From Mycobacteriales bacterium (GTDB lineage Bacteria > Actinomycetota > Actinomycetes > Mycobacteriales > SCTD01), in NCBI GenBank assembly GCA_040902655.1, contig JBBDWV010000026.1, positions 67,329 to 131,328 on the forward strand: a stretch of DNA of 64,000 bases, given 5' to 3'. The notes under the pieces are model-generated. The model made no database searches. It saw nothing but the letters and a program-made list of their open reading frames with translations, and was not told where the DNA came from. The position numbers were made by a program, and so were the translations under genes. Shown piece after piece: positions 37,362 through 47,404 of the stretch; position 1 is the stretch's first letter, and each line of letters begins with the position of its first letter.

Positions 37362-38249
37362 TCAGCGGCCGTTCGCGCTGAAGTGCATGTAGTCCTTGCT
37401 GCTGCGCCAGTCGCCGCCCCAGGACCAGCCGGCGGCGGCGAACGCGCGTACGGCCGGCCCCCCGGCCACGTGCATGCCGGGCCGGACGTCGGCGCGGTCG
37501 GCGTAGGCGCCGGCCAGCTCGGGGACCACCAGGTCCCGCTTGACGAGCGGGTTGTGGAACGGGTTGATGTCGACCGCCAGCCCGTAGGCGTGCTGCGACC
37601 AGGTCTTCTGTCCGCGCGCGGCCCGGCAGACGTAGGACGCGCTGTTGTTGCCGTCACCGGTCGGGGCGGCGGTGAAGTCGGCCGTCGTCGGCAGCCGCAT
37701 CTCCTCGATCGGGAAGTTCTGCGTGAACAGCGAGCGGAACACCTCGACCACGTCGCCGGCCGCCGAGGCGTTGACCACGAGCTCGCCGGTGTGCGCGGCG
37801 CCGTCGAAGCCGCGGAACGACACCGTCAGGTAGCGCAGGTCCTTCAGCCCCACCGGGCAGGCGGGCGACCAGCTCTCGCCCATGCGCGTGCGCACCTCCG
37901 GACCGATCGCCGCGACGGTCGCCGTGAAGCGGCCGCCAGGAGGCGGCGGAAGCGTGCTGGCCGCGGTCATCCGGCGGTCACGCAGCACCTTCGGTGTCGG
38001 CAGCACCTGGCCGAAGCCGTCCGGCCGCAGCGGCAGCGGCGACGCGCCGACGACCCACACCGGCCGGGCGACCGCCGACGGCAACGCCGATGCTGCGGGT
38101 GGCGTCGGCGCAGCGGCCGGGGACGACGGGGCGGCGGCGGTCGGCGACGGGGACGCGGTCGCACCGGCGGTCGGGCCAGTGGTCGGGGCGGTCGCACCGC
38201 AGGCGGTCGACAGGGCCACGGCGACGGCGAGCAGGAGGGGACGGGACAC
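37362..38249 (-). CDS. M15-family D-alanyl-D-alanine carboxypeptidase-like lipoprotein
   Basis: A 295-residue exported protein. A short signal peptide ends in a lipobox-like sequence (LSTAC), followed by a 50-residue Ala/Pro/Thr linker. The C-terminal half has the M15/VanY zinc site: SQHAYGLAVDINPFHNP, with His and Asp ligands, and DYMHFS with the last His. Such enzymes trim the peptide stems of the cell wall or resemble them. The GTG at 38249 gives the proper signal. It lies between cobN and cobD on the opposite strand and has no evident link to cobalamin synthesis. Confidence 0.82.
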   Translation of the reverse strand: MSRPLLLAVAVALSTACGATAPTTGPTAGATASPSPTAAAPSSPAAAPTPPAASALPSAVARPVWVVGASPLPLRPDGFGQVLPTPKVLRDRRMTAASTLPPPPGGRFTATVAAIGPEVRTRMGESWSPACPVGLKDLRYLTVSFRGFDGAAHTGELVVNASAAGDVVEVFRSLFTQNFPIEEMRLPTTADFTAAPTGDGNNSASYVCRAARGQKTWSQHAYGLAVDINPFHNPLVKRDLVVPELAGAYADRADVRPGMHVAGGPAVRAFAAAGWSWGGDWRSSKDYMHFSANGR

Positions 38250-38338
38250 GGCTCCAGAATCGCATCCGCTCGGGTGTCCGGGTGCCGCTTCCGCCCGATC
38301 CGCGCCTCTCGGGCCGCGGGGGTCGCGGAGACCCCGGC

Positions 38339-38344
38339 TAGGCT
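38339..38344 (+). promoter_or_regulatory. -10 element for leaderless cobD transcript
   Basis: TAGGCT fits the actinobacterial TANNNT -10 consensus and ends 7 nt before the cobD GTG at 38352. At that distance transcription would begin at or next to the start codon, and no Shine-Dalgarno sequence is present, so a leaderless mRNA is likely. Confidence 0.5.
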
Positions 38345-38351
38345 CGCCGGC

Positions 38352-39302
38352 GTGCCTGGAGCTGCCTGGCCGGTCGCGGCGGGGCTGGCTGCCGGGCTGG
38401 CCGCCGACGCGCTGCTGGGCGACCCGCAGCGGGGCCATCCCGTCGCCGGCTTCGGGCTGCTGGCCGCGGCACTGGAGCGCCGGGTCCACCACGACTCGCG
38501 CGCGGCCGGCGCCGGCTACACGCTGGTGCTGACCGGCGGCGCGGCCGCTGCCGGCGCGGGCCTGCAGCGGGCGCTGCCCGGCCCGGCGGGGCGCGCCGCC
38601 GTGACCGCCCTCGCGACCTGGGCCGTCGTCGGCGGGACCAGCCTGCGGCGCGAGGCGGCGACCATGGCCGGGCACCTCGACGCCGGGGACCTGCCTGCCG
38701 CGCGCGCCCGGTTGGTGCATCTGTGCGGCCGGGACCCGGCCGCGCTGGACGGCGCGGGACTGGCGCGCGCCACGGTCGAGTCGGTCGCCGAGAACACCTC
38801 CGACGCCGTCGTCGGGCCACTGGTCTGGGGCGCCGTCGCAGGGGTTCCGGGGCTGCTGGCCTACCGCGCGGTGAACACCCTCGACGCGATGGTCGGCCAC
38901 CGCTCCCCGCGCTACGAGCGGTTCGGCTGGGCGGCCGCGCGCGCCGACGACGTCGCCAACCTGCTGCCGGCCCGGCTGACTGCCGCCCTGGCCGTCGCGT
39001 TCGCTCCTGTCGTCGGTGGCAGCCGCGCGCAGGCGCTGCGGGTCCGCCGGCGGGACGGGCACCGGCACCCGAGCCCCAACGCCGGCCCGGTCGAGGCGGC
39101 GTTCGCCGGCGCGCTCGGCCGCACTCTGGGCGGCCGGCTGTGTTACGCCGGCCGGGTCGAGCAGCGCCCCCTGCTCGGCAACGGACCCGCACCCGAGGTG
39201 GCCGACATCACGCGGGCCGCGAGGCTCTCGCTTGCCGTGACCGTCGGCGCCGGGGTGCTGGTCGCGGGCGCCCGGCTGCTGCTCGACCGGGGGCGGCGAT
39301 GA
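38352..39302 (+). CDS. cobD: adenosylcobinamide-phosphate synthase CobD/CbiB
   Basis: A 316-residue inner-membrane enzyme that attaches the aminopropanol arm to adenosylcobyric acid. Family stretches are [79 protein letters not shown] and [17 protein letters not shown]. Several hydrophobic helices are present. The GTG at 38352 follows a TAGGCT -10 by 7 nt. Its stop overlaps the cobQ ATG by 4 bp (ATGA), so CobD and CobQ, which act at adjacent steps, are made together. Confidence 0.93.
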   Translation: MPGAAWPVAAGLAAGLAADALLGDPQRGHPVAGFGLLAAALERRVHHDSRAAGAGYTLVLTGGAAAAGAGLQRALPGPAGRAAVTALATWAVVGGTSLRREAATMAGHLDAGDLPAARARLVHLCGRDPAALDGAGLARATVESVAENTSDAVVGPLVWGAVAGVPGLLAYRAVNTLDAMVGHRSPRYERFGWAAARADDVANLLPARLTAALAVAFAPVVGGSRAQALRVRRRDGHRHPSPNAGPVEAAFAGALGRTLGGRLCYAGRVEQRPLLGNGPAPEVADITRAARLSLAVTVGAGVLVAGARLLLDRGRR

Positions 39303-40822
39303 CCCGCGGCGCCCTGCTGGTCGCCGGCACCACCTCCGACGCGGGCAAGTCGGTGCTGACCGCAGGGCTGTGCCGCTGGCTGGCCCGGCAGGGCGTGCGG
39401 GTGGCGCCGTTCAAGGCGCAGAACATGTCGCTCAACTCCGCCGTGACGCTGGACGGTGCCGAGATCGGACGGGCCCAGGCGATGCAGGCCGCGGCCGCCG
39501 GCATCGAGCCGGAGGCCGCCATGAACCCGGTGCTGCTCAAGCCGGGCAGCGATCAGAGCTCGCAGGTCGTGGTCCTCGGGCGGCCGTGGGCGGAGGTCTC
39601 CGCACTGTCCTACCGCGAGCACAAGGCCGCGCTGCTGGAGATCTCGCTGGACTGCCTGGCCGACCTGCGCCGGCGCTACGACGTGGTGGTCTGCGAGGGC
39701 GCCGGCTCACCGGCAGAGATCAACCTGCGGACCACCGACATCGCCAACCTCGGCCTGGCCCGCGCCGCGCAACTACCGGTCCTGGTGGTCGGCGACATCA
39801 ACCCCGGCGGCGTGTTCGCGGCGTTGTTCGGCACCCTCGCGCTGCTCTCGCCGCAGGACCAGGCGCTGGTCTGCGGCTTCGTGGTGAACAAGTTCCGCGG
39901 CGACGTGCGGCTGCTCGAACCGGGGCTGGAGATGCTGCAGCGGCTGACCGGCCGGCGGACGTTCGGCGTGCTGCCGTGGACCGAGGGCCTGGAGCTCGAC
40001 GTCGAGGACTCCCTGGGGCTGAGCGTGCCGGTCGCCCCGCTCCCGCCGGCCGGCCGGGACGTCCTGCGGGTCTCGGTGGTGCGCTTCCCGAGGCTGTCCA
40101 ACTGGACCGATGTCGACGCGCTGCGCAGCGAGCCCGGGGTGCTGGTCCGCTTCGCGACCACGGCCGAGGAGTTGGCGGACGCCGATCTGGTGGTGCTGCC
40201 CGGCAGCCGGGCCACCGTCGCCGACCTGGCCTGGCTGCGGGGGCGCGGCCTGGACCGGGTGCTGATGGACCGGGCGGCCAAGGAGCTCCCTGTCCTGGGC
40301 ATCTGCGGCGGCTACCAGATGCTCGGCCGCACCGTCGAGGACGACGTGGAGTCCCGCGCCGGGACGGTCGACGGCCTCGGGCTGCTGCCGGTGCGCACCG
40401 TCTTCGGCTCCGGGAAGGTCCTGGCCCGCCCCACCGGTTCCTACGCCGGGCACCCGGTGACGACGGCGTACGAGATCCACCACGGCGTGCTGACGGCCGA
40501 CGGCGGGGAGGACTTCCCCGGCGGCTGCCGCGTCGGCGGCGTCGCCGGCACCGTCTGGCACGGCGCGCTGGAGAGCGACGGCCTGCGCCGGGCACTGCTG
40601 GCGGAGGTCGCCGCCGCGACCGGCCGCGACTGGAGCCCGGGGACCGGGTCGTTCGCGGCGGTCCGCCAGGCGCGGCTGGACGCGCTCGGCGACCTGGTCG
40701 CCGACCACCTCGACACCGCCGCCGTCCTGCGGCTGCTCGAGCACGGTGCGCCCGCCGGTCTGCCCTTCGTGCCGCCCGGTGCCCCTGCTGTTCAGCCGAA
40801 GACGACGGTCCGGTTGCCGTAG
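39299..40822 (+). CDS. cobQ: cobyric acid synthase
   Basis: A 507-residue glutamine-dependent amidase that converts adenosylcobyrinate a,c-diamide to adenosylcobyrate through four amidations. The N-terminal dethiobiotin-synthetase-like ATPase domain has [16 protein letters not shown] and [13 protein letters not shown]; the C-terminal class I glutamine amidotransferase domain has the nucleophile in [10 protein letters not shown] and the EIHHG and VWHGALES motifs. Length fits the family. The ATG overlaps the cobD stop. The last 31 bp overlap the 3' end of the convergent purU gene. Confidence 0.95.
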   Translation: MTRGALLVAGTTSDAGKSVLTAGLCRWLARQGVRVAPFKAQNMSLNSAVTLDGAEIGRAQAMQAAAAGIEPEAAMNPVLLKPGSDQSSQVVVLGRPWAEVSALSYREHKAALLEISLDCLADLRRRYDVVVCEGAGSPAEINLRTTDIANLGLARAAQLPVLVVGDINPGGVFAALFGTLALLSPQDQALVCGFVVNKFRGDVRLLEPGLEMLQRLTGRRTFGVLPWTEGLELDVEDSLGLSVPVAPLPPAGRDVLRVSVVRFPRLSNWTDVDALRSEPGVLVRFATTAEELADADLVVLPGSRATVADLAWLRGRGLDRVLMDRAAKELPVLGICGGYQMLGRTVEDDVESRAGTVDGLGLLPVRTVFGSGKVLARPTGSYAGHPVTTAYEIHHGVLTADGGEDFPGGCRVGGVAGTVWHGALESDGLRRALLAEVAAATGRDWSPGTGSFAAVRQARLDALGDLVADHLDTAAVLRLLEHGAPAGLPFVPPGAPAVQPKTTVRLP

Positions 40823-41700
40823 ACGAGCACCTTCGCAGCCAGGTGCAGCCGCACCGCACGGGCCAGCACCAGCGCCTCCAGGTCGCGGCCTCGGGCGACC
40901 AGGTCCTCCACCGAGTCGCGGTGGGTGACCCGCGCCACGTCCTGCGCGAGGATCGGACCCTGGTCGAGCTCGGCCGTCGCGTAGTGCGCCGTCGCGCCGA
41001 TCACCTTGACCCCCCGCTCGTACGCCTGCCGGTAGGGCTGGGCGCCGACGAAGGCCGGCAGCAGCGAGTGGTGGATGTTGATGATCGCGTGCGGGTAGCG
41101 CGCCACCAGGTCCTCGCTGAGCACCTGCATGTAGCGCGCCAGCACGATCAGCTCGACGTCCGCCTGCTCCAGCAGCTCGAGCAGCCGGCCCTCCTGCGCG
41201 GCCTTGCCGCCGGGACCGACCGGCAGGTGGTGGAAGGGGACCCCGAAGAACGCGCAGGCCTCGGCGTGGTCGGGGTGGTTGCTGGCGACGAAGGCGAGCT
41301 CCGCGTGCAGCTCTCCGGTCCACCAGCGGGCGAGCAGGTCGAGCAGGCAGTGCGGCTGCCGGGAGGCCAGTACCGCGATGCGCGTCACGTGCTCGGGCAG
41401 CTGCAACTCGCACTCCATCGAGAACCGCTCGCTGACCTCCCGGAACGCCGGCAGCACCTCCTCCGGTTGCAGGTCGAATCCCTCGAGCTCGAATTCCACC
41501 CGCTGGAAGAAGACGTCGTCATGGTGGTCGGTGTGCTGGTCCACCTCCACGATGTTCGCGCCGTGCCGGGCCAGGAAGTCGGCGACGGCAGCCACGATGC
41601 CGCGGGTGTCGGGGCAGGTCAGGAGAAGCACCGCGGTCCGGCGGCCCGGCGGGGTGTGCCGCGGCACGAACGTCGTCGGGAGCGGGTCGGCGGTCGTCAT
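40792..41700 (-). CDS. purU: formyltetrahydrofolate deformylase
   Basis: A 302-residue PurU enzyme that hydrolyses 10-formyl-tetrahydrofolate to formate and tetrahydrofolate, supplying formate for purine synthesis and balancing one-carbon pools. The N-terminal ACT domain ([21 protein letters not shown]) is followed by the formyltransferase-like catalytic domain with the [14 protein letters not shown] loop, its His catalytic residue in INIHHS, and the late [17 protein letters not shown] motif with Asp. Length fits the family. It sits inside the cobalamin cluster on the opposite strand, back-to-back with the riboswitch. Confidence 0.94.
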   Translation of the reverse strand: MTTADPLPTTFVPRHTPPGRRTAVLLLTCPDTRGIVAAVADFLARHGANIVEVDQHTDHHDDVFFQRVEFELEGFDLQPEEVLPAFREVSERFSMECELQLPEHVTRIAVLASRQPHCLLDLLARWWTGELHAELAFVASNHPDHAEACAFFGVPFHHLPVGPGGKAAQEGRLLELLEQADVELIVLARYMQVLSEDLVARYPHAIINIHHSLLPAFVGAQPYRQAYERGVKVIGATAHYATAELDQGPILAQDVARVTHRDSVEDLVARGRDLEALVLARAVRLHLAAKVLVYGNRTVVFG

Positions 41701-41737
41701 GTCTGGGGCTCCTTGCTACCGGGTGTCCCGCGCACCG

Positions 41738-41862
41738 TACGTGGAGGTGCAGGGGACTACCCTCGCTGCTGAAGCGACGGACGAGGAGGAAGCCGGTGCG
41801 ACCCCGGCGCGGTCCCGCCACTGTGACCGAGCCGCTCAGCGGATCGGGAGCCAGACACTCCT
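41738..41862 (+). promoter_or_regulatory. cobalamin riboswitch
   Basis: The leader ahead of the chelatase gene carries the B12-box core: CCCGCCACTGTGACCGAG (about 41814-41831), preceded by GGAAGCCGGTGCGACCCCGGCGCGG and followed by GGGAGCCAGACACTCC (41846-41861). These match the conserved J and P6 elements of cobalamin riboswitches. Edges are approximate. It should switch off the downstream operon (chelatase to cobC) when adenosylcobalamin is present; the GC-rich CCCGGGGCGCGGACCCC stretch just after it may form the expression platform. Confidence 0.9.
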
Positions 41863-41914
41863 TTCGTCGATCCGACCACCCGGGGCGCGGACCCCGAGGA
41901 AGGCACCATCCCTC

Positions 41915-43930
41915 GTGAGCGCGCCCCCGTACCCCTTCACCGCCGTCGTCGGCCTCGACGACCTGCGGCTCGCGCTCGTCGTCAACGCCGTCTCTCCCGC
42001 CGTCGGGGGGGTGCTCGTGCGCGGTGAGAAGGGAACCGCGAAGTCCACCGTGGTGCGCGCGCTGGCGGCGCTGCTGCCGGCCGTCGCGGTGGCCGAGGGC
42101 TGCCGCTTCTCCTGCGACCCGGCGCTGCCGGACCCGGCCTGCCCGGACCTGGAGCGGCACGCCTGCGCGGTCACCCGCCCGGCCCGCCTCGTCGAGCTGC
42201 CGGTGGGTGCGTCGGAGGACCGTCTGGTCGGGTCGCTGGACCTCGAGAAGGTTCTGACCACAGGGATCTCGGCGTACGAGCCGGGGCTGCTCGCCTCGGC
42301 GCACCGCGGGGTGCTCTACGTCGACGAGGTCAACCTGCTGCACGACCACCTGGTCGACCTGCTGCTCGACGCCGCGGCGCTGGGCACCTCCTACGTCGAG
42401 CGGGAGGGCGTGTCGGTGCGGCACGCCGCACGCTTCCTGCTGGTCGGCACGATGAATCCCGAGGAGGGTGAGCTGCGTCCGCAGCTGCTCGACCGCTTCG
42501 GGCTCACCGTCGAGGTCGCCGCCACGCGGGACCCGGTCGAGCGCGCCGACGTCGTCCGGCGCCGCCTGGCCTACGAGGCCGATCCCGCGGCCTTCGCGGC
42601 GGCGTACGCCGACTCGGACGCGACGCTGGCCGCGCAGATCGCCGCCGCCCGCGAGCGGCTGCCGCGGGTGGTGCTGGGCGACCAGGCGTTGCGGGAGGTC
42701 ACCACCGTCTGCGCCGCCTTCGACGTCGACGGCCTGCGCGCCGACCTGGTGACGGCCAAGGCCGCAGTGGCGCTGGCCGCGTGGGCCGGCCGCGACGAGG
42801 TGACGACCGAGGACGTGCGGACCGCGGCCCGGCTCGCGCTGCCGCACCGGCGACGGCGCACCCCCTTCGAGGCGCCCGGTCTGGACGAGCAGCAGCTCGA
42901 CGACGCGCTGTCCTCGGTCGAGCCCGAGGACGAGGGCAGCGGCACGTCCGGCGACGGCCCGTCGGACGGCGGCCCGTCCGACGGCGGCCCGTCCGGTGGC
43001 GGCGCGCCACCCCCGGTCGACCCCGCCGCCGACTCCGCCACCGACCCGGCCGCTGCGTCCGACCGACCCGAGGCTGGGGCGCCCGGTTCGTCGGACGCAC
43101 CGCGGCCGGGGGAGCAGGAGCAGCCGGCCGCCGCGGCCGGCCCCGCCTTCGACCCGGTGCTGCTGTCGGTGCCCGGGGTCAACCGGCGCGCCGGCGCCTC
43201 CGGCCGCCGGTCCCGCACACAGGGGGGCAGCGGCCGGCTCACCGGCGCCCGGCTGCCCGCCGGCCGGCTGGAGTCGCTGCACCTGACCGCCACGCTGCGC
43301 GCCGCCGCTCCGCACCAGCGGCCCCGGGGCCGCTCCGGCGACGGCGTGCTGCTACGGGCGAGCGACCTGCGCGAGGCGGTCCGCGAGGGCCGCGAGGGCA
43401 ACCTGGTGCTGTTCGTCGTGGACGCCTCCGGCTCGATGGCGGCGCGTTCGCGGATGAGTGCCGTGAAAGGGGCGGTGCTGAGCCTGCTCACCGATGCCTA
43501 CCAGCGCCGCGACAAGGTCGCGCTGGTCAGCTTCCGTGGCGCCACGGCCGACCTCGTGCTCCCGCCGACCAGCAGCGTGGACGCCGCCGCCGCATGCCTG
43601 CAGTCCCTGCCGACCGGTGGCCGCACGCCGGTGTCCCAGGGGCTGCTGCGTGCGGCGGAGGTGCTCCGGGTGGAGCAGGTGCGCGATCGCGCGCGCCGGG
43701 CGCTGGTGGTGGTCGTCACCGACGGCCGGCACACCAGCGGGCCGTCGCCCGAGCTCGCCGCCGCGCACCTGGCCCGCAGCGGGGCGGCCTGCGTCGTCGT
43801 CGACTGCGAGAGCGGTCCGGTCCGGCTCGGCCTGGCCGCCACCCTCGGCGAGCAGCTCGGCGGCGTCGCGCTGCGGCTCGAGGAGCTGAGCGCCGACAGC
43901 CTCACCCGGGTCGTGAAGGCAGTGGCGTAG
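41915..43930 (+). CDS. ChlI/ChlD-like AAA+ and VWA chelatase subunit (CobN partner)
   Basis: A 671-residue protein joining a magnesium-chelatase ChlI-type AAA+ ATPase to a ChlD-type von Willebrand A domain. The P-loop is GEKGTAKST; Walker B is [10 protein letters not shown]; the [22 protein letters not shown] sensor region follows. A 100-residue acidic Gly/Ser/Pro linker precedes the integrin I domain with a MIDAS motif [18 protein letters not shown]. In actinobacteria such fusions replace CobS/CobT as the ATPase of the CobN cobaltochelatase. Being first behind the riboswitch supports that. The GTG at 41915 is preceded by GAGGAAGG at a rather long distance. Confidence 0.9.
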   Translation: MSAPPYPFTAVVGLDDLRLALVVNAVSPAVGGVLVRGEKGTAKSTVVRALAALLPAVAVAEGCRFSCDPALPDPACPDLERHACAVTRPARLVELPVGASEDRLVGSLDLEKVLTTGISAYEPGLLASAHRGVLYVDEVNLLHDHLVDLLLDAAALGTSYVEREGVSVRHAARFLLVGTMNPEEGELRPQLLDRFGLTVEVAATRDPVERADVVRRRLAYEADPAAFAAAYADSDATLAAQIAAARERLPRVVLGDQALREVTTVCAAFDVDGLRADLVTAKAAVALAAWAGRDEVTTEDVRTAARLALPHRRRRTPFEAPGLDEQQLDDALSSVEPEDEGSGTSGDGPSDGGPSDGGPSGGGAPPPVDPAADSATDPAAASDRPEAGAPGSSDAPRPGEQEQPAAAAGPAFDPVLLSVPGVNRRAGASGRRSRTQGGSGRLTGARLPAGRLESLHLTATLRAAAPHQRPRGRSGDGVLLRASDLREAVREGREGNLVLFVVDASGSMAARSRMSAVKGAVLSLLTDAYQRRDKVALVSFRGATADLVLPPTSSVDAAAACLQSLPTGGRTPVSQGLLRAAEVLRVEQVRDRARRALVVVVTDGRHTSGPSPELAAAHLARSGAACVVVDCESGPVRLGLAATLGEQLGGVALRLEELSADSLTRVVKAVA

Positions 43931-44533
43931 ATGCCGCAGGGCGTGCCGGAGAACGTGCCGGACGACGGGCTGACCACCCGCCAGCGGCGTAACCGCGCGC
44001 TGCTCGTCGTGCACACCGGCGAGATGAAGGGCAAGTCCACCGCCGCCTTCGGTCTGGCGCTGCGCGCCTGGAACCAGGGCTGGCCGATCGGGGTCTTCCA
44101 GTTCGTCAAGAGCGCGAAGTGGAAGGTGGGCGAGGAGACCGCACTGCGCGTCCTCGGCGAGAGCGGCCAGGGCGGCACGGTGGCCTGGCACAAGATGGGC
44201 GAGGGCTGGTCCTGGACCCGCAAGTCCGGCACCGACTCCGACCACGCCGCGAACGCGCTCGAGGGCTGGCGGCAGGTGCAGCGCGACCTGACGGCCGAGA
44301 CCTACCGCTTCTACGTACTCGACGAGTTCACCTACCCGATGACGTGGGGCTGGGTCGACGTGGACGAGGTCGTACGGACGCTGCGCGACCGCCCAGGCAA
44401 CCAGCACGTCGTCGTCACCGGCCGCGACGCGCACCCGGCGCTGGTCGAGGCCGCCGACCTCGTCATGTCGACCACGAAGGTCAAGCACCCGATGGACGCC
44501 GGCCAGAAGGGCCAGCGGGGGATCGAGTGGTGA
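43931..44533 (+). CDS. cobO: corrinoid adenosyltransferase (CobO/BtuR type)
   Basis: A 200-residue ATP:corrinoid adenosyltransferase, which attaches the 5'-deoxyadenosyl ligand to cobalt. The P-loop GEMKGKSTAAFGLALRAW, FQFVKSAKWKVGE, VLDEFTYPMTWGW and the terminal KVKHPMDAGQKGQRGIEW are all classic CobO features, and length matches. It begins directly after the chelatase stop and its own stop overlaps cobB (GTGA). Confidence 0.95.
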   Translation: MPQGVPENVPDDGLTTRQRRNRALLVVHTGEMKGKSTAAFGLALRAWNQGWPIGVFQFVKSAKWKVGEETALRVLGESGQGGTVAWHKMGEGWSWTRKSGTDSDHAANALEGWRQVQRDLTAETYRFYVLDEFTYPMTWGWVDVDEVVRTLRDRPGNQHVVVTGRDAHPALVEAADLVMSTTKVKHPMDAGQKGQRGIEW

Positions 44534-45849
44534 GCCTGCCGCGGCTGGTCGTCGCGGCGCCGTCCTCCGGCGCCGGCAAGACCACCGTGGCCACCGGGCT
44601 GATGGCGGCACTCGCGTCGCGTGGCCTGCGGGTCTCGCCGCACAAAATCGGCCCAGACTACATCGACCCCGGCTACCACGCCCTCGCGACCGGCCGGCCG
44701 GGCCGCAACCTGGACCCGGTGCTCGTCGGCGAGCAGCGGATCCGGCCGCTGCTGCTGCACGGCGCGGCCGGCTGCGACGTGGCGGTCGTCGAGGGCGTCA
44801 TGGGGCTGTTCGACGGCCGCGCCGCCACGACGACCGGCTCCACCGCCCACGTGGCCGGCCTGATCGGCTCGCCCGTGGTGCTGGTCGTGGACGCCGCCTC
44901 GATGTCGCGCTCGATCGCCGCCCTCGTGCACGGATTCCGGACCTACGACCCGGCGGTCCGGCTCACCGGCGTCGTTCTCAACCGGGTCGGCAGCGACCGG
45001 CACGAGGCCCTGCTGCGCGAGGCGCTCGAGGGCGTCGTGCCGGTGCTCGGCGTGCTGCGTCGCGACGACGCGGTGGCCACGCCCAGCCGCCACCTCGGGC
45101 TGGTGCCGGCCGCCGAGCGTGCCCCCGAGGCGGTGGCCAGTGTGCGGCGGCTCGGCGAGCTGTGCGCCCGCAGCCTCGACCTGGACGCGCTGCTCGCCCT
45201 CGCGCGCTCCGCTCCGGACCTGGCCGACGAGCCGTGGTCGCCGCCGGCCGCGGCGCCCGCCCGCCGACCGGTCCTCGCCGTGGCCGGCGGACCGGCGTTC
45301 ACCTTCTCCTACGCCGAGACGCCGGAGCTGCTGACGGCCGCAGGCGCGGACGTCGTGGTGGTCGACCCGTTGCGCGACGAGCAGCTGCCCGAGGGCGCGG
45401 CCGGCCTGGTCATCGGCGGGGGTTTCCCCGAGATCTACGCCGAGCAGCTGTCCGCCAATGCTCCTCTGCGGCAGGCTGTTTCCGATCTGGCACGACGGGG
45501 GGCGCCGATCGCCGCGGAGTGCGCCGGCCTGCTCTACCTGTGTGCGGAGCTCGACGGACGGCCGATGTGCGGCGTCCTGCCGGCCTCCGGGGCGATGACG
45601 CCGCGGCTGACCCTGGGCTACCAGGAGACCAAGGCCGCGGGCGCGAGTTGGATGCCGGCCGGCCCGGTGACCGGCCATGAGTTCCACCGCACGACCGTGC
45701 AGGGCAGCGGCACCCCCGCGTGGGAGAACGGCGAGGGGTTCGTGCAGGACGGCGTGCACGCCTCCTACCTGCACCTGCACTGGGCCGGTGTGCCCGAGGC
45801 GGCGGCCGGCTTCGTCGCGGCGGCGGAGGGGGCAGCGGCATGCGCCTGA
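44530..45849 (+). CDS. cobB: cobyrinate a,c-diamide synthase
   Basis: A 439-residue glutamine-dependent amidase that amidates the a and c side chains of the corrin ring. It shows the P-loop APSSGAGKTTVATGL, the HKIGPDYIDPGYH motif, EGVMGLFDGRA, and a C-terminal class I amidotransferase domain with the nucleophile in AAECAGLLYL and the closing HEFHRT and HASYLHLHW stretches. It therefore acts on (hydrogeno)byrinate or cobyrinate depending on the route. The GTG at 44530 overlaps the cobO stop, and the 3' end overlaps cobI by 10 bp. Confidence 0.95.
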   Translation: MSLPRLVVAAPSSGAGKTTVATGLMAALASRGLRVSPHKIGPDYIDPGYHALATGRPGRNLDPVLVGEQRIRPLLLHGAAGCDVAVVEGVMGLFDGRAATTTGSTAHVAGLIGSPVVLVVDAASMSRSIAALVHGFRTYDPAVRLTGVVLNRVGSDRHEALLREALEGVVPVLGVLRRDDAVATPSRHLGLVPAAERAPEAVASVRRLGELCARSLDLDALLALARSAPDLADEPWSPPAAAPARRPVLAVAGGPAFTFSYAETPELLTAAGADVVVVDPLRDEQLPEGAAGLVIGGGFPEIYAEQLSANAPLRQAVSDLARRGAPIAAECAGLLYLCAELDGRPMCGVLPASGAMTPRLTLGYQETKAAGASWMPAGPVTGHEFHRTTVQGSGTPAWENGEGFVQDGVHASYLHLHWAGVPEAAAGFVAAAEGAAACA

Positions 45850-46565
45850 TCGGTGTCGGTGTCGGACCGGGCGACCCGGAGCTGGTCACGGTGAAGGGCG
45901 TCCGGGTCCTGCAGGAGGCCGACCTGGTCGTCGTGCCGGTGATGGACTCCGGCGAGCAGGGTCGCGCCGAGGCGACGGTGCGCGCGCACGTGTCGCACGA
46001 CCGGTTGCGCCGGCTGGTCTTTGCCCTGGACGACCGCGGCGGCGCCAGCGCGGACCGGCTGTCGGCCTGGGAGGCCGCGGCCGACGCCGTCGCCGCGCAG
46101 CTGCGTGGGACAGGCGGCACGGTCGCCTTCGCGACGATCGGTGACCCGAACGTCTACAGCACCTTCACCTACCTGGCCGACGCGGTGCGCGAGCGGGTGC
46201 CGGCGGTGCAGGTGTCGACGGTGCCCGGCATCACCGCGATGCAGGACCTGGCGGCCCGGTCGGGCACCGTCCTGTGCGAGGGCGCCGAGTCGCTCGCCCT
46301 GCTGCCCCTGACCGCCGGCATCGAGCAGTTCGAGCAGGCGCTGACCCACTTCGACTCGGTCGTGGCCTACAAGGGCGGCCGGCACATGCCGGCGCTGCTC
46401 GAGGTGCTGCGGCGGCACGACCGACTCGACGGTGCGGTGTACGGCGCCTCGCTCGGGCTGGCCGACCAGGTCGTGGCTCCGGCCGTCGAGGCACCGGCGG
46501 GCGCGCCGTACCTCTCGACGGTGATCGTGCCGGCCCGCCGCACGACCCGGGGAGGCAAGCTGTGA
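45840..46565 (+). CDS. cobI: precorrin-2 C20-methyltransferase
   Basis: A 241-residue S-adenosylmethionine-dependent tetrapyrrole methylase. The N-terminal GVGVGPGDPELVTVKGVRVLQEAD, FATIGDPNVYSTFTYL and the STVPGITAMQDLAA loop identify the C20 (CobI/CbiL) branch of the family. It methylates precorrin-2 or its cobalt form at C20. The ATG lies inside the cobB 3' end and its stop overlaps cobM (GTGA). Confidence 0.92.
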   Translation: MRLIGVGVGPGDPELVTVKGVRVLQEADLVVVPVMDSGEQGRAEATVRAHVSHDRLRRLVFALDDRGGASADRLSAWEAAADAVAAQLRGTGGTVAFATIGDPNVYSTFTYLADAVRERVPAVQVSTVPGITAMQDLAARSGTVLCEGAESLALLPLTAGIEQFEQALTHFDSVVAYKGGRHMPALLEVLRRHDRLDGAVYGASLGLADQVVAPAVEAPAGAPYLSTVIVPARRTTRGGKL

Positions 46566-47404
46566 TCGGCCGGGTGTGCTTCGTCGGCGCCGGCCCGGGC
46601 GCCGCCGACCTGCTGACCCTGCGCGCCGCCCAGCGCATCGGCGAGGCCGACATCGTCATCTGGGCAGCATCTCTCGTGCACGAGGACGTGCTGCAGCACG
46701 CCCGGCCCGACGCCCTCGTCGTCAACAGCGCGGAGCACTCGCTGGAGGGCATCCGCGGGCACTACGAGCGCGCCGCGCGGGACGGGCTGCTGGTCGCCCG
46801 GATCCACTCCGGCGACCCGGCGCTGTGGGGCGGGACGCAGGAGCAGCACGAGCTGTGCACCGCGCTCGGGCTGGAGACCGAGGTGATCCCGGGCGTGAGC
46901 AGCTTCAGCGCCGTGGCGGCCGTCGTGCAGCGCGAGCTGACCATCCCCGAGGTCGCCCAGTCGGTCGTACTGACCCGGCTCGAGGGCGGCAAGACGCCGA
47001 TGCCGTCGGGGGAGTCGGTTCGCGCCTTCGCCGAGCACGGCACGACGATGGCGCTGTTCCTGTCGGCGGCTCGGACCAGGCAGCTGCAGGACGAGCTGCT
47101 GGCGGCGGGCAGCTACGACGAGGACACCCCCTGCGTGGTGGGCTACGCGGTCACCTGGCCGGACGAGCTCGTCTTCGAGTGCCGGCTGGGCGAGCTGGCG
47201 GCGAAAGTGCGGGAGCACAAGCTCTACAAGCACACCCTGGTGCTGGTCGGGCCGGCGCTGGCCTCGGGGGGCACCCGGTCGCACCTCTACCACCCGGGGC
47301 ACTTCCACGAGCACCGCAAGGTCGAGGACCAGGCTCGGCGGGCCCAGCTCCGGGCGCGGGACGAGGGGCTCCGGGCCGCCGTGCCGGCCACCAGAACGCC
47401 GTGA
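46562..47404 (+). CDS. cobM: precorrin-4 C11-methyltransferase
   Basis: A 280-residue tetrapyrrole methylase of the CobM/CbiF type. Diagnostic pieces are VCFVGAGPGAADLLTLRAAQ, WAASLVHEDVLQHA, VARIHSGDPALWGGTQEQ, VIPGVSSFSAVAA and LTRLEGGKTPMPSGE. It adds the C11 methyl group. The C-terminal 40 residues are Arg/His-rich and longer than needed for the fold. Start and stop both overlap neighbours, so it is translationally coupled to cobI and cbiD. Confidence 0.94.
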   Translation: MIGRVCFVGAGPGAADLLTLRAAQRIGEADIVIWAASLVHEDVLQHARPDALVVNSAEHSLEGIRGHYERAARDGLLVARIHSGDPALWGGTQEQHELCTALGLETEVIPGVSSFSAVAAVVQRELTIPEVAQSVVLTRLEGGKTPMPSGESVRAFAEHGTTMALFLSAARTRQLQDELLAAGSYDEDTPCVVGYAVTWPDELVFECRLGELAAKVREHKLYKHTLVLVGPALASGGTRSHLYHPGHFHEHRKVEDQARRAQLRARDEGLRAAVPATRTP

